Shown here piece by piece: positions 18,481 through 27,661 of a stretch of DNA of 64,000 nt. The position numbers and the translations under genes were made by a program. The DNA is from Bacillus sp. FJAT-45037 (lineage in GTDB: Bacteria > Bacillota > Bacilli > Bacillales > Bacillaceae_D), in the NCBI RefSeq assembly GCF_002797325.1, contig NZ_KZ454938.1, positions 1,500,267 through 1,564,266 of the forward strand, given 5' to 3'. The notes below the pieces were generated by a model. The model was not told the DNA's origin. It saw only the letters and a program-made list of their open reading frames with translations, and ran no database searches. Position 1 is the stretch's first letter; each line of letters begins with the position of its first letter.

Positions 18481-18936
18481 TCACAATTTGTTCGAATTCT
18501 TCTTTTCTTCAACAATAATTTCATCTAATTTGCGTAATGTGTTTCGCACATGCTTTAAATCATCGATAGGCAATTTCGAAAGATAAATCGTCATCATTTT
18601 TTGTTCAAGTTTCATCAATTCTCGTTGTATTCTCTCTCCGTTAAACCCTAACTCAAGGTTTACTTCGCGTCGATTTTCACTGTTGATTTGACGAACAATG
18701 ATTTTTTCATCTTCGAGCTTTGACATTGATTGACTCACCGCACTCTTTGAAATCTCAAAATACTGAGCAATTTCAGAGATCGTCGTCTCTGGTTTTTTCA
18801 AAATATGAAACAACATCGCTACTTGTCTTTTCGTTAAATGAAACTCATTTAAAATCTCGAGATCAGGAATAAAATGCTTCCCTATGCTTCTCATCACATC
18901 ATCTAAATCCAATAAAATTTGTTTATATTCTTCCAT
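18481..18936 (-). CDS. MarR-family transcriptional regulator
   Basis: 151 residues with a MarR winged helix: ETTISEIAQYFEISKSAVSQSMSKLEDEKIIVRQ spans the helix-turn-helix and wing (about residues 50-85), with dimerisation helices at both ends. The ATG at 18936 is chosen because GGAGTGG sits six bases upstream. It is directly upstream of the RND pump on the same strand and is probably its local repressor, responding to a toxic ligand. Confidence 0.85.
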   Translation of the reverse strand: MEEYKQILLDLDDVMRSIGKHFIPDLEILNEFHLTKRQVAMLFHILKKPETTISEIAQYFEISKSAVSQSMSKLEDEKIIVRQINSENRREVNLELGFNGERIQRELMKLEQKMMTIYLSKLPIDDLKHVRNTLRKLDEIIVEEKKNSNKL

Positions 18937-19021
18937 CTTTAGCCACTCCATTATTCAGATTACCTTACTACTATGTACTAGCTTGATTTTAACAAGATTT
19001 TGCACAAAAAGAAATTCAGAA

Positions 19022-19056
19022 CAAAAAACCAGCCTATCAGAATCGATAGACTGGTT
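19022..19056 (-). terminator. Terminator of citB
   Basis: ACCAGTCTATC pairs with GATAGGCTGGT, then six T on the minus strand, just past the aconitase stop codon. Confidence 0.92.
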
Positions 19057-19066
19057 AATCTGTGAA

Positions 19067-21784
19067 TTAGATTTGTGCAATCTTGCTACGAAGTACCATT
19101 TGCAGAATACCACCGTGACGGTAGTAATCCATTTCTACATCACTGTCAAAACGTACAAGAACTTCAAACTCTTTCTTATTTCCGTCTTTAGCTGTTGCAA
19201 CGACTTTCACCATTTCACGTGGTTGTACATTGTTTGTAATTTGAACATCAAATGCTTCTTCTCCAGTTAAACCAAGAGATTCTGCACTGTCGCCATCTTT
19301 AAATTGCAAAGGAAGAACACCCATAAGAACTAAGTTACTACGGTGAATACGCTCATAGCTCTCCGCAATAACTGTTTTAATTCCTAGCAAGTTCGTGCCT
19401 TTTGCAGCCCAGTCACGCGAGCTTCCCATGCCGTAATCTTTCCCAGCAAGAATCGCAAGACCTGTGCTTGTTTCTTTGTATCTCATCGCAGCATCATAAA
19501 TACTCATCACATCACCAGTTGGCCAGAATGTTGTGAAACCACCTTCTGTACCTGGTGCGATTTGGTTACGGATACGAATGTTGGCAAACGTACCTCTCAT
19601 CATAACATCATGGTTACCACGTCGTGAACCGTAAGAGTTGAAATCTCTAGGGTCAACACCTTTAGAAATTAAATACTTACCAGCTGGTGTATCTTTACCA
19701 ATCGCACCTGCAGGAGAGATATGGTCTGTTGTAACCGTATCACCAAATTTACCAATAACACGTAAGCTAGATAATGGCTTGATGTCTTGTGGATCTTTTG
19801 AAAGACCTTCAAAGAACGGTGGGTTGGCAATGTAAGTGGACTCGTCATCCCACTTGTAAAGTGAGTCACTAGACGTTTCAATTTCATTCCAACGCTCATT
19901 GCTATCAAAGACGTCATGGTACTCACGACGGAATAGCTCAGGCGTAACCGTTTTGCTAACTACTTCTCTTACTTCTTCAGCCGTTGGCCAAATATCAGCA
20001 AAGAATACATCTTTACCATCTTTATCTTTTCCGATTGAATCGTTTTGAAGATCAATATCCACTGTACCAGCTAGTGCATACGCCACAACAAGTGGTGGAG
20101 ATGCTAAGTAGTTAGCTTTTACTAGTGGATGAATACGGCCTTCAAAGTTACGGTTACCTGAAAGAACAGATGTCACCGTTAGATCGTTTGCTGCAACAGC
20201 TGCTTCGATCTCATCTTCAAGTGGTCCTGAGTTACCGATACATGTTGTACAGCCGTATCCAACAATGTTAAATCCAAGTTTCTCCATGTACGGAAGAAGA
20301 CCAGAATCTGTTAAGTACCCCGTTACAACTTTTGAACCTGGTGCTAGGGAAGTTTTAACAAATGAAGGAACTTCTAAGCCAAGTTCTACTGCTCTTTTAG
20401 CGACAAGACCTGCCCCAACTAATACATATGGGTTAGATGTGTTTGTACAGCTCGTAATGGCAGCGATCGCGATTGACCCTGTCGTCATCTCAGCTTTACG
20501 ACCATCCTTGAAGCTTACAGCTACTTTTTTATTGAATTCTTGTTCATCTAAACCAAGACCTTGTGTTCCTTGTGGTGCAACAACGGCCTCACGGAATGAT
20601 TTTTGCATTCCTGAAAGTGGAATAAGATCTTGTGGACGCTTAGGACCAGCAAGGTTAGCTTCGATTTGCGAAAGATCAATTTCTAAAACATCTGTGTAAA
20701 TAGGATCTGACGTTTCACCGGCAACATAGAATAGGTTGTTTTTACGAGAATACTCTTCTACAAGCTTAATTTGTTCCTCAGAACGACCAGTTAGTCTCAT
20801 ATAGTTAAGTGATTCTTCATCAACTGGGAAGAATCCACAAGTTGCACCATACTCTGGGGCCATGTTAGAGATCGTTGCACGGTCAGCTAAAGGCATTTCA
20901 GAAAGCCCTGGACCGAAGAACTCAACAAACTTCCCAACTACTTTTTTCTCACGAAGAGCTTGAGTTACTTTAAGTGCTACATCTGTTGCTGTAGTTCCAC
21001 TTGGAAGTGACCCTACAAATTTACAGCCAATAACTTCAGGCACAGGGAAGTATGAAGGTTGTCCAAGCATTCCTGCTTCCGCTTCAATTCCACCTACACC
21101 CCATCCAAGTACACCGATTCCGTTAATCATCGTTGTATGAGAGTCAGTCCCTACTAAAGTATCAGGGAATGCTACTGTTTCACCGTCTTTTTCAACAGCA
21201 TGAACAACATTCGCTAAGTACTCTAAGTTTACTTGGTGAACAATTCCTGTTGCTGGTGGAACCGCACGGTAATTATTGAATGCTTTTTTAGCCCAACTAA
21301 GGAAGTTATAACGCTCTCCGTTACGTTGGAATTCAAGGTTCATATTAAAATCAAGAGAATCACTTGTTCCTGCCTTGTCCACTTGAACTGAATGGTCAAT
21401 AACAAGATCTACTGGAATTTCAGGGTTGATTTGCTCAGGGTCTCCACCCAAATCAGCCATAGCTTTACGTAAAGCCGCTAAGTCTACAACTGCCGGGACT
21501 CCTGTGAAGTCTTGAAGAATAACACGAGATGGTTTAAATGGAACATCGATATCTTTTAATTCGCTAGTTCCCCATTTCGCAAGGTTTTCGACATGCTCTT
21601 TTTTGATGACATAGCCATCATGTTGACGAAGCACCGACTCTAGTAATACCTTAATTGAATATGGCAATTTCGTAACATTACCTATCCCAGCATCTTCAAG
21701 TGCCTTTAGTGAGTAGTAATTATACGTCTTACCTTCGATTTCAAAAGACGAACGTGCATTAAAAACATCATGTTTGTTTGACAT
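19067..21784 (-). CDS. citB: Aconitate hydratase (aconitase)
   Basis: Interconverts citrate and isocitrate in the TCA cycle; the B. subtilis enzyme also binds RNA as an apoprotein. The 905-residue length fits the AcnA/CitB group. The [4Fe-4S] ligands lie in [10 protein letters not shown] and [11 protein letters not shown], and the swivelling C-terminal domain has [11 protein letters not shown]. The start at 21784 gives [16 protein letters not shown], with GGAGGG upstream. It is divergent from sspO, as in B. subtilis. Confidence 0.97.
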   Translation of the reverse strand: MSNKHDVFNARSSFEIEGKTYNYYSLKALEDAGIGNVTKLPYSIKVLLESVLRQHDGYVIKKEHVENLAKWGTSELKDIDVPFKPSRVILQDFTGVPAVVDLAALRKAMADLGGDPEQINPEIPVDLVIDHSVQVDKAGTSDSLDFNMNLEFQRNGERYNFLSWAKKAFNNYRAVPPATGIVHQVNLEYLANVVHAVEKDGETVAFPDTLVGTDSHTTMINGIGVLGWGVGGIEAEAGMLGQPSYFPVPEVIGCKFVGSLPSGTTATDVALKVTQALREKKVVGKFVEFFGPGLSEMPLADRATISNMAPEYGATCGFFPVDEESLNYMRLTGRSEEQIKLVEEYSRKNNLFYVAGETSDPIYTDVLEIDLSQIEANLAGPKRPQDLIPLSGMQKSFREAVVAPQGTQGLGLDEQEFNKKVAVSFKDGRKAEMTTGSIAIAAITSCTNTSNPYVLVGAGLVAKRAVELGLEVPSFVKTSLAPGSKVVTGYLTDSGLLPYMEKLGFNIVGYGCTTCIGNSGPLEDEIEAAVAANDLTVTSVLSGNRNFEGRIHPLVKANYLASPPLVVAYALAGTVDIDLQNDSIGKDKDGKDVFFADIWPTAEEVREVVSKTVTPELFRREYHDVFDSNERWNEIETSSDSLYKWDDESTYIANPPFFEGLSKDPQDIKPLSSLRVIGKFGDTVTTDHISPAGAIGKDTPAGKYLISKGVDPRDFNSYGSRRGNHDVMMRGTFANIRIRNQIAPGTEGGFTTFWPTGDVMSIYDAAMRYKETSTGLAILAGKDYGMGSSRDWAAKGTNLLGIKTVIAESYERIHRSNLVLMGVLPLQFKDGDSAESLGLTGEEAFDVQITNNVQPREMVKVVATAKDGNKKEFEVLVRFDSDVEMDYYRHGGILQMVLRSKIAQI

Positions 21785-21808
21785 ATGTATACCCTCCTTC
21801 TCTAGACT

Positions 21809-21837
21809 ATCATACCGCAAACTGTCAAAATTGTCTA
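21809..21837 (-). promoter_or_regulatory. Sigma-A promoter of citB
   Basis: TAGACA (-35, 21832-21837), 17 bases, TATGAT (-10, 21809-21814) on the minus strand, giving a short leader before the aconitase ribosome site. Confidence 0.7.
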
Positions 21838-21871
21838 AATCTCTGACTTCGCTGTATGGATCCATACGGAT

Positions 21872-21885
21872 AGTAAGCGCTTTAA
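21872..21885. promoter_or_regulatory. CcpA cre-like site upstream of citB
   Basis: TTAAAGCGCTTACT on the minus strand is close to the ideal palindrome TGAAAGCGCTTTCA. It lies about 35 bases upstream of the -35 box, so carbon catabolite control of aconitase is likely. A perfect 14-base palindrome GTATGGATCCATAC at 21854-21867 lies between the two and may be a second operator. Confidence 0.6.
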
Positions 21886-22055
21886 TTATTTATACGCGCA
21901 CTTCCCTCTTAAGAATAGCAAAACTTGTCTGAAGAATAAATGGGTTTTTGAAATTTTTGTCGACAATTACGCAAAATTTATATAATAATTGCCTCTTGCC
22001 ATTCATTTGCATAGAAATTAGCATCGGTTGTGCACAATAAGTGTCGGAGGTGACA

Positions 22056-22220
22056 ATGATGACTAAGAAAAAAGCCAACCATCTGATCTCTGGAATGAAT
22101 GATGCAAGTGGTCAAGGTAAGGGCGCTGGTTACAACTCTCAATTTAATCAAGAATCAGCAAACGAGCCTTTGACAGAAATGGAACGACAAAACAACAAAA
22201 AAACGAAAAAACGCCAATAA
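22056..22220 (+). CDS. sspO: Small acid-soluble spore protein O
   Basis: 54 residues. [21 protein letters not shown] and [14 protein letters not shown] match SspO (CotK), a minor spore-core protein. CGGAGGTG precedes the ATG. Its position divergent to aconitase is the same as in B. subtilis. sspP follows, but here a small oppositely oriented gene separates the two, breaking the usual sspO-sspP operon. Confidence 0.93.
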   Translation: MMTKKKANHLISGMNDASGQGKGAGYNSQFNQESANEPLTEMERQNNKKTKKRQ

Positions 22221-22232
22221 AATCGTTTTTTC
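22205..22232 (+). terminator. Terminator of sspO
   Basis: GAAAAAACG pairs with CGTTTTTTC, overlapping the sspO stop codon and ending in a T run. Confidence 0.65.
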
Positions 22233-22239
22233 ATCTAAA

Positions 22240-22285
22240 AAAACAAACGAGGTAACCATTAAGACATGGCTGCCTCGTTTTTCGT
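22240..22285. terminator. Terminator of DUF2564-like gene
   Basis: AACGAGG pairs with CCTCGTT around a spacer of 20 bases that can pair further (ACC with GGC-type pairs); A- and T-rich flanks serve both strands. Confidence 0.55.
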
Positions 22286-22533
22286 TACAATTGTGTTTTC
22301 ATATGTTCTAAAGCTTGTTGGTACTGTTCAAGCTCTGCTCGTTGATGTTCTGAAGCTACTTCTAACGCTTTTTGTATTTGTTGTGTCGCTTCTTCTACTT
22401 CCTGTGTCGCTCGTTTCGTATGAGTTCCATAATCAGCAGCATGACTATCGATGTTTCCTACTGCTTGTTCCGCTTGTGTTACGGCTTGTTGGGCTGCTTG
22501 AAACGCTTGTTGCTTGTTTTTTTGATAAGGCAT
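22285..22533 (-). CDS. DUF2564-like small helical protein
   Basis: 82 residues and glutamine- and alanine-rich: FQAAQQAVTQAEQAVGNID and VEEATQQIQKALEVA predict two to three long helices. This resembles the DUF2564 family of Bacillaceae from memory. The ATG at 22533 with a GGAGGGAGG site is chosen over upstream codons. It lies between sspO and sspP on the opposite strand. Function unknown. Confidence 0.6.
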   Translation of the reverse strand: MPYQKNKQQAFQAAQQAVTQAEQAVGNIDSHAADYGTHTKRATQEVEEATQQIQKALEVASEHQRAELEQYQQALEHMKTQL

Positions 22534-22643
22534 GTTCTCTCCTCCCTCCTTTTTATCTTTCATCATTAGGATAAGAAAAAATTGAAGAATTATGCGCATA
22601 CTGACAGACAAAATCCTCATACTAACGAGGAGGAGGGATGATC

Positions 22644-22781
22644 ATGCCGGAACATAACACATTTAAAAGTCAACGAAAAAATGCACCTAAAGGGCAAAAT
22701 CCTGGCCAACCAGCACCAATGAGCGGTTCAAAAAAAGTAAAAAAAGCTAATCATGTTGGGCAAACGGACGGCGAGGGTTAA
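22644..22781 (+). CDS. sspP: Small acid-soluble spore protein P
   Basis: 45 residues with the SspP (CotL) pattern [23 protein letters not shown]. The ATG at 22644 is preferred over one two codons upstream, which would be too close to GGAGGAGGG. Minor spore-core protein; a terminator follows. Confidence 0.88.
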   Translation: MPEHNTFKSQRKNAPKGQNPGQPAPMSGSKKVKKANHVGQTDGEG

Positions 22782-22800
22782 CACGATAAGCTAATTAACA

Positions 22801-22846
22801 TAGGAGTGTTCGTGAGGTTATTAATTTAGCGAATACTCCTTTTTTT
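22801..22846 (+). terminator. Terminator of sspP
   Basis: AGGAGT-G-TTCG pairs with CGAA-T-ACTCCT around a 17-base loop, followed by seven T. Confidence 0.75.
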
Positions 22847-22855
22847 ATTTATAAT

Positions 22856-24145
22856 TCACTGTTTTGCATGACGATTCGCCCAAATAACAACAGGAATGAG
22901 TAAGAGCGCAAGAAAGCCGCCTACGTATGAAAGAAACATAAAACTAGTATGAGCGACGACGATACCAGACATAGCCCCTCCAGCTGCTCCGGATAATGCG
23001 ACTGACACATCGACAGACCCTTGCACCTTGGCGCGATTCAAAGGAGTTGTCGCATCAATAATGAGTGCTGTGCCACTAATCAAGCCGAAGTTCCAGCCTA
23101 GCCCCAGAAGGATGAGTGCGATCGTCAGACCTAGCATCGACTCAGGAGGAACTACAGCTGCAAATAGCCCTGAAGCTAGAAGGGTTACTCCAGATGCCAT
23201 CGCCATTGCTGTTCTCCCTACCTTATCGACAAGGTAACCTGTTAGTAAAGATGGGAGGAACATGGCTCCAATATGAAGACTAATGACAAAACCGACTTGA
23301 TTCATCCCATGTCCGTGATTCCCCATGTGAACAGGCGTCATCGTCATGATCGCAATCATCACCATTTGAGTTAAAACCATAATCACGGCACCAACCATGA
23401 TGCCTCGATTGTCTTTAACCATCGATTTTAAATGACCATCAGCAAAGTCGCCTTCACGCGCTCGCTGCCTTTGTGCAATTGCTTTAGCGAGAATATATGG
23501 ATCAGGGCGAAGCAGTGCAAGGAGAACGAAACCTGCCAAAATAAAGCTTGCAGCAGCCAAAATAAACGGACCAGCTAAAGCTGGAACGCCAATCGATAAA
23601 GCAAATGCACCCATAACCTCAATCAAATTTGGCCCTGCTACAGCACCAAATGTGGTTGCGACCAAGGCAATGCTCACAGCTGTTGCGCGTTGTTTAGCAT
23701 TTGCTAAATCTGTTCCTGCATAACGAGCTTGTAAGTTTGTTGCGGTACCCGCCCCGTAGATTACTAATGAAAGAAATAATAATGGCACATGATCGATCAC
23801 CGCTGCGATAATAATGCCAATGGCTCCAATACCCCCTGCTAAAAACCCAGCAGCTAAACCTAGCCTCCGTCCATATCGTTGCGATAACTGACCAACGAGA
23901 AATGCCGCACCTGCAGAACCTAGAGTAAATAAAGCGATTGGCACACCTGCATAATGATCGGTTCCGAGCATATCCCGAGCTAACAGTGCGCCCACAGCAA
24001 TTCCTGCCGCTAGCCCCGCACCACCGAAAATTTGTGAAAGGACAACGACCATTAGCGTCCTTTTGTACAGTCTCCGCTGCTTTTCAGGTGAGTCAATATA
24101 TTCCTCGACCCATGCAGGTTGATTCATTTGTTCCGAACTCCCCAT
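22856..24145 (-). CDS. MFS transporter
   Basis: 429 residues, twelve predicted membrane helices. The loop between helices 2 and 3 has GQLSQRYGRRLGL, the MFS signature, and GYLVDKVGRTAMA repeats it in the second half. Such proteins in bacilli are putative exporters; the substrate is unknown. GGGGGAATGG precedes the ATG. Confidence 0.85.
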   Translation of the reverse strand: MGSSEQMNQPAWVEEYIDSPEKQRRLYKRTLMVVVLSQIFGGAGLAAGIAVGALLARDMLGTDHYAGVPIALFTLGSAGAAFLVGQLSQRYGRRLGLAAGFLAGGIGAIGIIIAAVIDHVPLLFLSLVIYGAGTATNLQARYAGTDLANAKQRATAVSIALVATTFGAVAGPNLIEVMGAFALSIGVPALAGPFILAAASFILAGFVLLALLRPDPYILAKAIAQRQRAREGDFADGHLKSMVKDNRGIMVGAVIMVLTQMVMIAIMTMTPVHMGNHGHGMNQVGFVISLHIGAMFLPSLLTGYLVDKVGRTAMAMASGVTLLASGLFAAVVPPESMLGLTIALILLGLGWNFGLISGTALIIDATTPLNRAKVQGSVDVSVALSGAAGGAMSGIVVAHTSFMFLSYVGGFLALLLIPVVIWANRHAKQ

Positions 24146-24180
24146 TTAGCCATTCCCCCTATTCATCAGCTATGCCTATC

Positions 24181-24220
24181 AAAAAAAGACCGTCATGAAA
24201 AGTCCATATGTTACGACCTT
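24181..24220 (-). terminator. Terminator of the selA-thioesterase operon
   Basis: AAGGTCGT pairs with GACGGTCTT-type bases (two G-U pairs) and a seven-T run follows on the minus strand, between the thioesterase and the MFS gene. Confidence 0.65.
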
Positions 24221-24246
24221 TTAGACAGCCTTCCTTCGCCTTGCGG

Positions 24247-24735
24247 TTATAATTGTTCACGCTCTTTTGCTTCTTTTCTGCGTTTTCTTCGCGTTTCATA
24301 ACGTTCTTCTGCTCCTGAAAAATGCCACTTCGCTTCTTCTGTTTCAGGCTCAATCGGTGGGACAGCCTTTGGTTTCCCCTTGTCATCGAGCGCCACAAAG
24401 GTCAAGTACGAAGTCGCCGTCAAGCGTCTTTCACCAGTAATAAGGTCTTCCGCTTCGACTTTCACAAATACTTCCATTGACGTTTTTCTTGTATAGGACA
24501 CATATCCTTCTAAACAAATAGCTTCTCCAGTACGGATCGGTGAGATAAAGTCTAAACTATCACTCGATGCTGTTACGACTTGGCTTCTTGCATGGCGCAT
24601 CGAGGCAATGCTTGCGACTTTATCAATATAAGCCATTACATTCCCACCGAAAATCGTTCCGTGATAATTCGTATCTGGCGGCAAGACAATGTCCGTTAAT
24701 ATCGTTTTTGATTCTGATGTTTTTTTACTTTTCAT
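24247..24735 (-). CDS. Hotdog acyl-CoA thioesterase (YkhA-like)
   Basis: 162 residues. TNYHGTIFGGNVMAYIDKVASIAS contains the hotdog helix and the catalytic asparagine and aspartate region of the YkhA/BACH group. It hydrolyses medium to long acyl-CoAs. A charged C-terminal tail of about 40 residues is present. The start overlaps the end of selA by 11 bases, so the two are translated from one transcript, although no functional link to selenium is evident. Confidence 0.85.
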   Translation of the reverse strand: MKSKKTSESKTILTDIVLPPDTNYHGTIFGGNVMAYIDKVASIASMRHARSQVVTASSDSLDFISPIRTGEAICLEGYVSYTRKTSMEVFVKVEAEDLITGERRLTATSYLTFVALDDKGKPKAVPPIEPETEEAKWHFSGAEERYETRRKRRKEAKEREQL

Positions 24736-26131
24736 GTAAATAAGTCTCCTTCGCGTGTTCTAATTGACGCAGTAGATCAGTATGTTCTCCTTTTGTAATC
24801 GTTCTAAAATCAAGCGCTATTTGGTCGTCCTTGATCCGTGTCACAACAGCGGGATCGCCGTTTCTCAATACCTCGATAAGCTCCGTCGTCTTGATGCTTC
24901 GATGAGAGAGCGTGAGCAACCATGTAGGAAGTTCAACATCAGGCATCGTTCCACCGCCTACCATCGACACGTCTTCCACCCAGCCAACTGTCCAATCACT
25001 AGAGAGAAGCCGTTTAAATGCTTCTGCTTCCGCTCTGATTTGATCTTTTGTCAGTAAGATCTGTTGTAACGTTGGAATGTCTTTCAAGGCTACTTGTTGA
25101 TCAACGTATTGTTTTAACGTGGCCTCAAGTGCAGCTAATGTCATTTTATCTACTCTCAACACTCGTGCGAGCTGATGTTTCTTTAATTGATCGATGTATT
25201 CTTTTTTTCCCGCGATAATCCCTGCTTGCGGGCCACCTAGAAGTTTATCCCCACTAAAGGTAACTAGGTCAATCCCTCGATCTAATGCTTCTTTTACTGT
25301 TGGCTCCTCTCCAATGCCATGGGTTCTTAGGTCATAGATTGCGCCACTTCCTAAATCTTCGTATAGAATAATCTCGTTTTCTTGTGCTAAATTGACAAGC
25401 TCTTTTGCATCAACAGCACTTGTGAACCCGATCGTCTTAAAATTGCTTGTATGGACCTTCATAATCATCGCCGTCTCATCATTAATCGCATCGTCATAAT
25501 CTCGAAAATGCGTTTTATTCGTCGTTCCTACTTCGACAAGCTCAGCGCCACTTTCCGCCATAATCGATGAAACGCGGAATGAACCACCAATTTCCACTAA
25601 TTCGCCTCTTGAAACAATAACCTCTTTATTTGTTGCGAGTGCTTTTAACACAAGGTACACGGCAGCCGCATTATTATTCACTACCATCGCCGCTTCTGCT
25701 CCCGTGACCTCTTTCACTATGTCTTCTATCAAGTCATGACGAGATCCGCGCTTTCCCGTTGTTACATTATATTCTAAATTAGAGTACGAAGAAGCGGCTA
25801 AAATCACTTGCTTTTGAGCTTCTTCACTCAATTTAGCTCGCCCTAAATTCGTATGAAGAACCGTACCTGTGCCATTGATGATTCGTCTAAGTGAATAGAC
25901 CGAATGATCACTAAGACGCTCTGAAAGGCGCTGAAAGATCCAATCTTCAATCGTCTGTCCGTTCGACCACTGATTATTTAAGATAAGGGTCCGCACTTCA
26001 GCAACCGCCTCTTGTAACCATTCTGTTGCCTTCTCTGGTGAAAGTTCGTGTTGATTTAAACATGCTCGTAACATTGAGTGCTTTTGTAATTCATGGATGG
26101 CTGGAATTTGTCTTAATAAGATTGATGTCAT
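24725..26131 (-). CDS. selA: L-seryl-tRNA(Sec) selenium transferase
   Basis: PLP enzyme that turns Ser-tRNA(Sec) into Sec-tRNA(Sec) using selenophosphate. The 468-residue length is normal for the family. The N-terminal tRNA-binding domain (about residues 1-70, LLRQIPAIHELQ) is followed by INGTGTVLHTNLGRA. The PLP lysine is in TFSGDKLLGGPQAG, and EDLGSGAIYDL is also conserved. The ATG at 26131 with AAAGGAG is chosen. It overlaps the downstream thioesterase gene and lies 75 bases after the SelW-like gene, separated by a terminator. Together with selB, selD and selC it forms a complete Sec pathway. Confidence 0.96.
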   Translation of the reverse strand: MTSILLRQIPAIHELQKHSMLRACLNQHELSPEKATEWLQEAVAEVRTLILNNQWSNGQTIEDWIFQRLSERLSDHSVYSLRRIINGTGTVLHTNLGRAKLSEEAQKQVILAASSYSNLEYNVTTGKRGSRHDLIEDIVKEVTGAEAAMVVNNNAAAVYLVLKALATNKEVIVSRGELVEIGGSFRVSSIMAESGAELVEVGTTNKTHFRDYDDAINDETAMIMKVHTSNFKTIGFTSAVDAKELVNLAQENEIILYEDLGSGAIYDLRTHGIGEEPTVKEALDRGIDLVTFSGDKLLGGPQAGIIAGKKEYIDQLKKHQLARVLRVDKMTLAALEATLKQYVDQQVALKDIPTLQQILLTKDQIRAEAEAFKRLLSSDWTVGWVEDVSMVGGGTMPDVELPTWLLTLSHRSIKTTELIEVLRNGDPAVVTRIKDDQIALDFRTITKGEHTDLLRQLEHAKETYLHEK

Positions 26132-26176
26132 CAATTCTGCTCCTTTAATGTGCGATTTCGTCTTCGTCTTGAAGAT

Positions 26177-26203
26177 GAAAAAGCACCTTAAAGGTGCTTT
26201 TTC
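26177..26203 (-). terminator. Terminator after the SelW-like gene
   Basis: AAAAAGCACCTT pairs with AAGGTGCTTTTT almost without a loop; T run on both sides. It separates the selenoprotein from selA. Confidence 0.75.
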
Positions 26204-26205
26204 AG

Positions 26206-26448
26206 TTATTTATGTAATCCTTCCATCTTCTTAATCACTTCATCTGATTTTGGGAATGTACCTGTATCCTTTTTTGAATGAAGCAGTTCTCCATTCACTT
26301 TCACTTCAAATACTCCACCAGAACTGGTGACTAAGTGAACGTCAGCAATTTGTCCTTTAAAATGATCTAACACATCATCCGTGAAACTCACGGCTTTAGG
26401 TGCAAAGTTTCACATCATGCAAAATTCAACAGTTACGTTATACTTCAT
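26206..26448 (-). CDS. SelW-like (Rdx family) selenoprotein, UGA read as Sec
   Basis: The gene reads MKYNVTVEFCMM, then UGA (26410-26412), then NFAPKAVSF and on to a stop at 26206. With UGA as selenocysteine this is an 80-residue thioredoxin-like Rdx/SelW protein with a C-M-M-U redox motif at residues 10-13, the usual position for the family. Automated calling starts it 57 bases too late because of the UGA. A bacterial SECIS hairpin lies 22 bases after the UGA. AAAGGAG precedes the ATG and a TTGCAT/TACAAT promoter is upstream. It is divergent from selD. SelW-type proteins are small redox proteins; the substrate is unknown. Confidence 0.9.
26379..26393 (-). promoter_or_regulatory. SECIS element of the SelW-like gene
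   Basis: On the minus strand CCGTGA-GTT-TCACGG: six base pairs closed by a GUU loop whose first G lies 23 bases after the UGA, within the range needed for SelB binding in bacteria. Confidence 0.8.
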
Positions 26449-26483
26449 AATAAATCAAACTCCTTTACAGTTTTTTCTCTTCT

Positions 26484-26512
26484 ATTGTAGGATAAGATGA
26501 AGCTGGATGCAA
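26484..26512 (-). promoter_or_regulatory. Sigma-A promoter of the SelW-like gene
   Basis: TTGCAT (26507-26512), 17 bases, TACAAT (26484-26489) on the minus strand, 36 bases before the start codon. No equally clear promoter was found for the divergent selD. Confidence 0.65.
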
Positions 26513-26570
26513 AAAATATGCGCATCCCTATCGTGAACATGCGATAAAGAAACGAGGAGGTCCGATTAAT

Positions 26571-27623
26571 ATGGAAAACAAAGAAAACATCCGTTTAACA
26601 TCATTCTCCACAAAAGCTGGTTGAGGATGCAAAATTGGTCCTAGCGACCTGGCGCAAGTTTTGCGTCATTTACCGAAACAAGATGGTGACCCTAATTTAC
26701 TTGTAGGGCTAGAAACGTCTGATGATGCAGGTGCCTACCGTCTCACAGATGATATCGCGATGATCCAAACCGTCGATTACTTCACACCTGTTGTTGATGA
26801 TCCATATATGTTTGGTCAAATTGCTGCTGCAAACGCATTAAGCGATGTGTATGCAATGGGAGGAAAACCGACAACCGTTATGAACATCGTTGGTTTCCCT
26901 ATCAAAAAGCTGCCACCAGAAATGCTCGCAGATATTTTACGCGGAGCAGCTGATAAAGTGAAGGAAGCAGGAGCGATTATCGTCGGTGGGCATTCGATTG
27001 ATGACCAAGAGCCGAAATTCGGCTTGTCCGTGACAGGACTTGCTCATCCTGACCGTATTTTCAGAAATGTTGGAGCAAAACCAGGAGATGTTCTTGTCTT
27101 GACCAAGCCTATTGGTGTTGGCATTTTAACCACTGGTATTAAGCGGGCAGCTGTAACTAAAGAACAAGAAGCAGCTGTTACAGAAGCGATGGCTACATTA
27201 AATAAGGAAGCAGCTGAAGTACTAGACGCATTCAATCCACATGCTGTAACCGATGTGACTGGCTTTGGCTTGCTTGGTCATAGTTTAGAAATGGCTAAAG
27301 GCAGCGATGTTAGCTTTGAAATCGTCGCAAGTTCTGTTCCGATGCTTGATGGCACGAGAGAACTAGCCGAACAAGGCATTATCCCAGGTGGCTCAAAAGC
27401 GAATGAAGAGTGGATCGAACCTTCTGTTAGTTACCACGAGGCAATCAGTGATGTTGAGAAGAGCATATTATGTGATGCGATTACGTCTGGTGGGTTACTC
27501 GTTAGTTTATCTGAAGATGAGGCGAAGCAATATGTAGAGGTCCTTCATGAAAAAGGACTTACTGCAAGCATCATCGGCTACGTGAGTGAAAAGAAAGAAT
27601 TCCCACTGTATGTGAAGAACTAA
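26571..27623 (+). CDS. selD: Selenophosphate synthetase, itself a selenoprotein
   Basis: Makes selenophosphate from selenide and ATP. The ATG at 26571, with GAGGAGG upstream, opens an N-terminus ending STKAG, then UGA (26622-26624), then GCKIGPSDL. The UGA takes the place of the catalytic Cys/Sec of SelD, followed by the conserved GCK; read as Sec18 it gives 350 residues, the usual family size. A start at 26661 would lose the active site. Later motifs include VGLETSDDAGAYRL, DVYAMGGKP, GGHSIDDQEP and DVTGFGLLGH. A SECIS hairpin begins about 28 bases after the UGA. SelD thus depends on the pathway it feeds. Convergent with phnC, sharing a terminator. Confidence 0.96.
26652..26666 (+). promoter_or_regulatory. 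SECIS element of selD
   Basis: GCGCAA-GTT-TTGCGT: six pairs (one G-U) and a GUU loop whose first G lies 34 bases after the UGA. It has the same loop and stem length as the SelW-like SECIS. Confidence 0.75.
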
Positions 27624-27661
27624 AAAAACGATTCAGCCAATTAGCGGCTGAATCGTTTTTT
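27622..27661. terminator. Bidirectional terminator, selD and phnC
   Basis: AAAAAACGATTCAGCC pairs with GGCTGAATCGTTTTTT around a seven-base loop between the two convergent genes. Confidence 0.95.

Noticed and set aside
19067-21865. Aconitase extended to 932 residues
   Set aside because: The added N-terminus has no ribosome site and covers the promoter region; the 905-residue form has GGAGGG and the conserved start.
21890-22078. 62-codon frame opposite sspO
   Set aside because: It overlaps sspO and the citB upstream region and looks like a shadow frame.
26206-26391. SelW-like protein starting at 26391
   Set aside because: The frame with UGA upstream restores the CxxU motif and a proper ribosome site.
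26661-27623. SelD starting at the first ATG-like codon after the UGA
   Set aside because: It would remove the catalytic Sec/Cys and the GCK motif; the upstream frame with UGA has the ribosome site.
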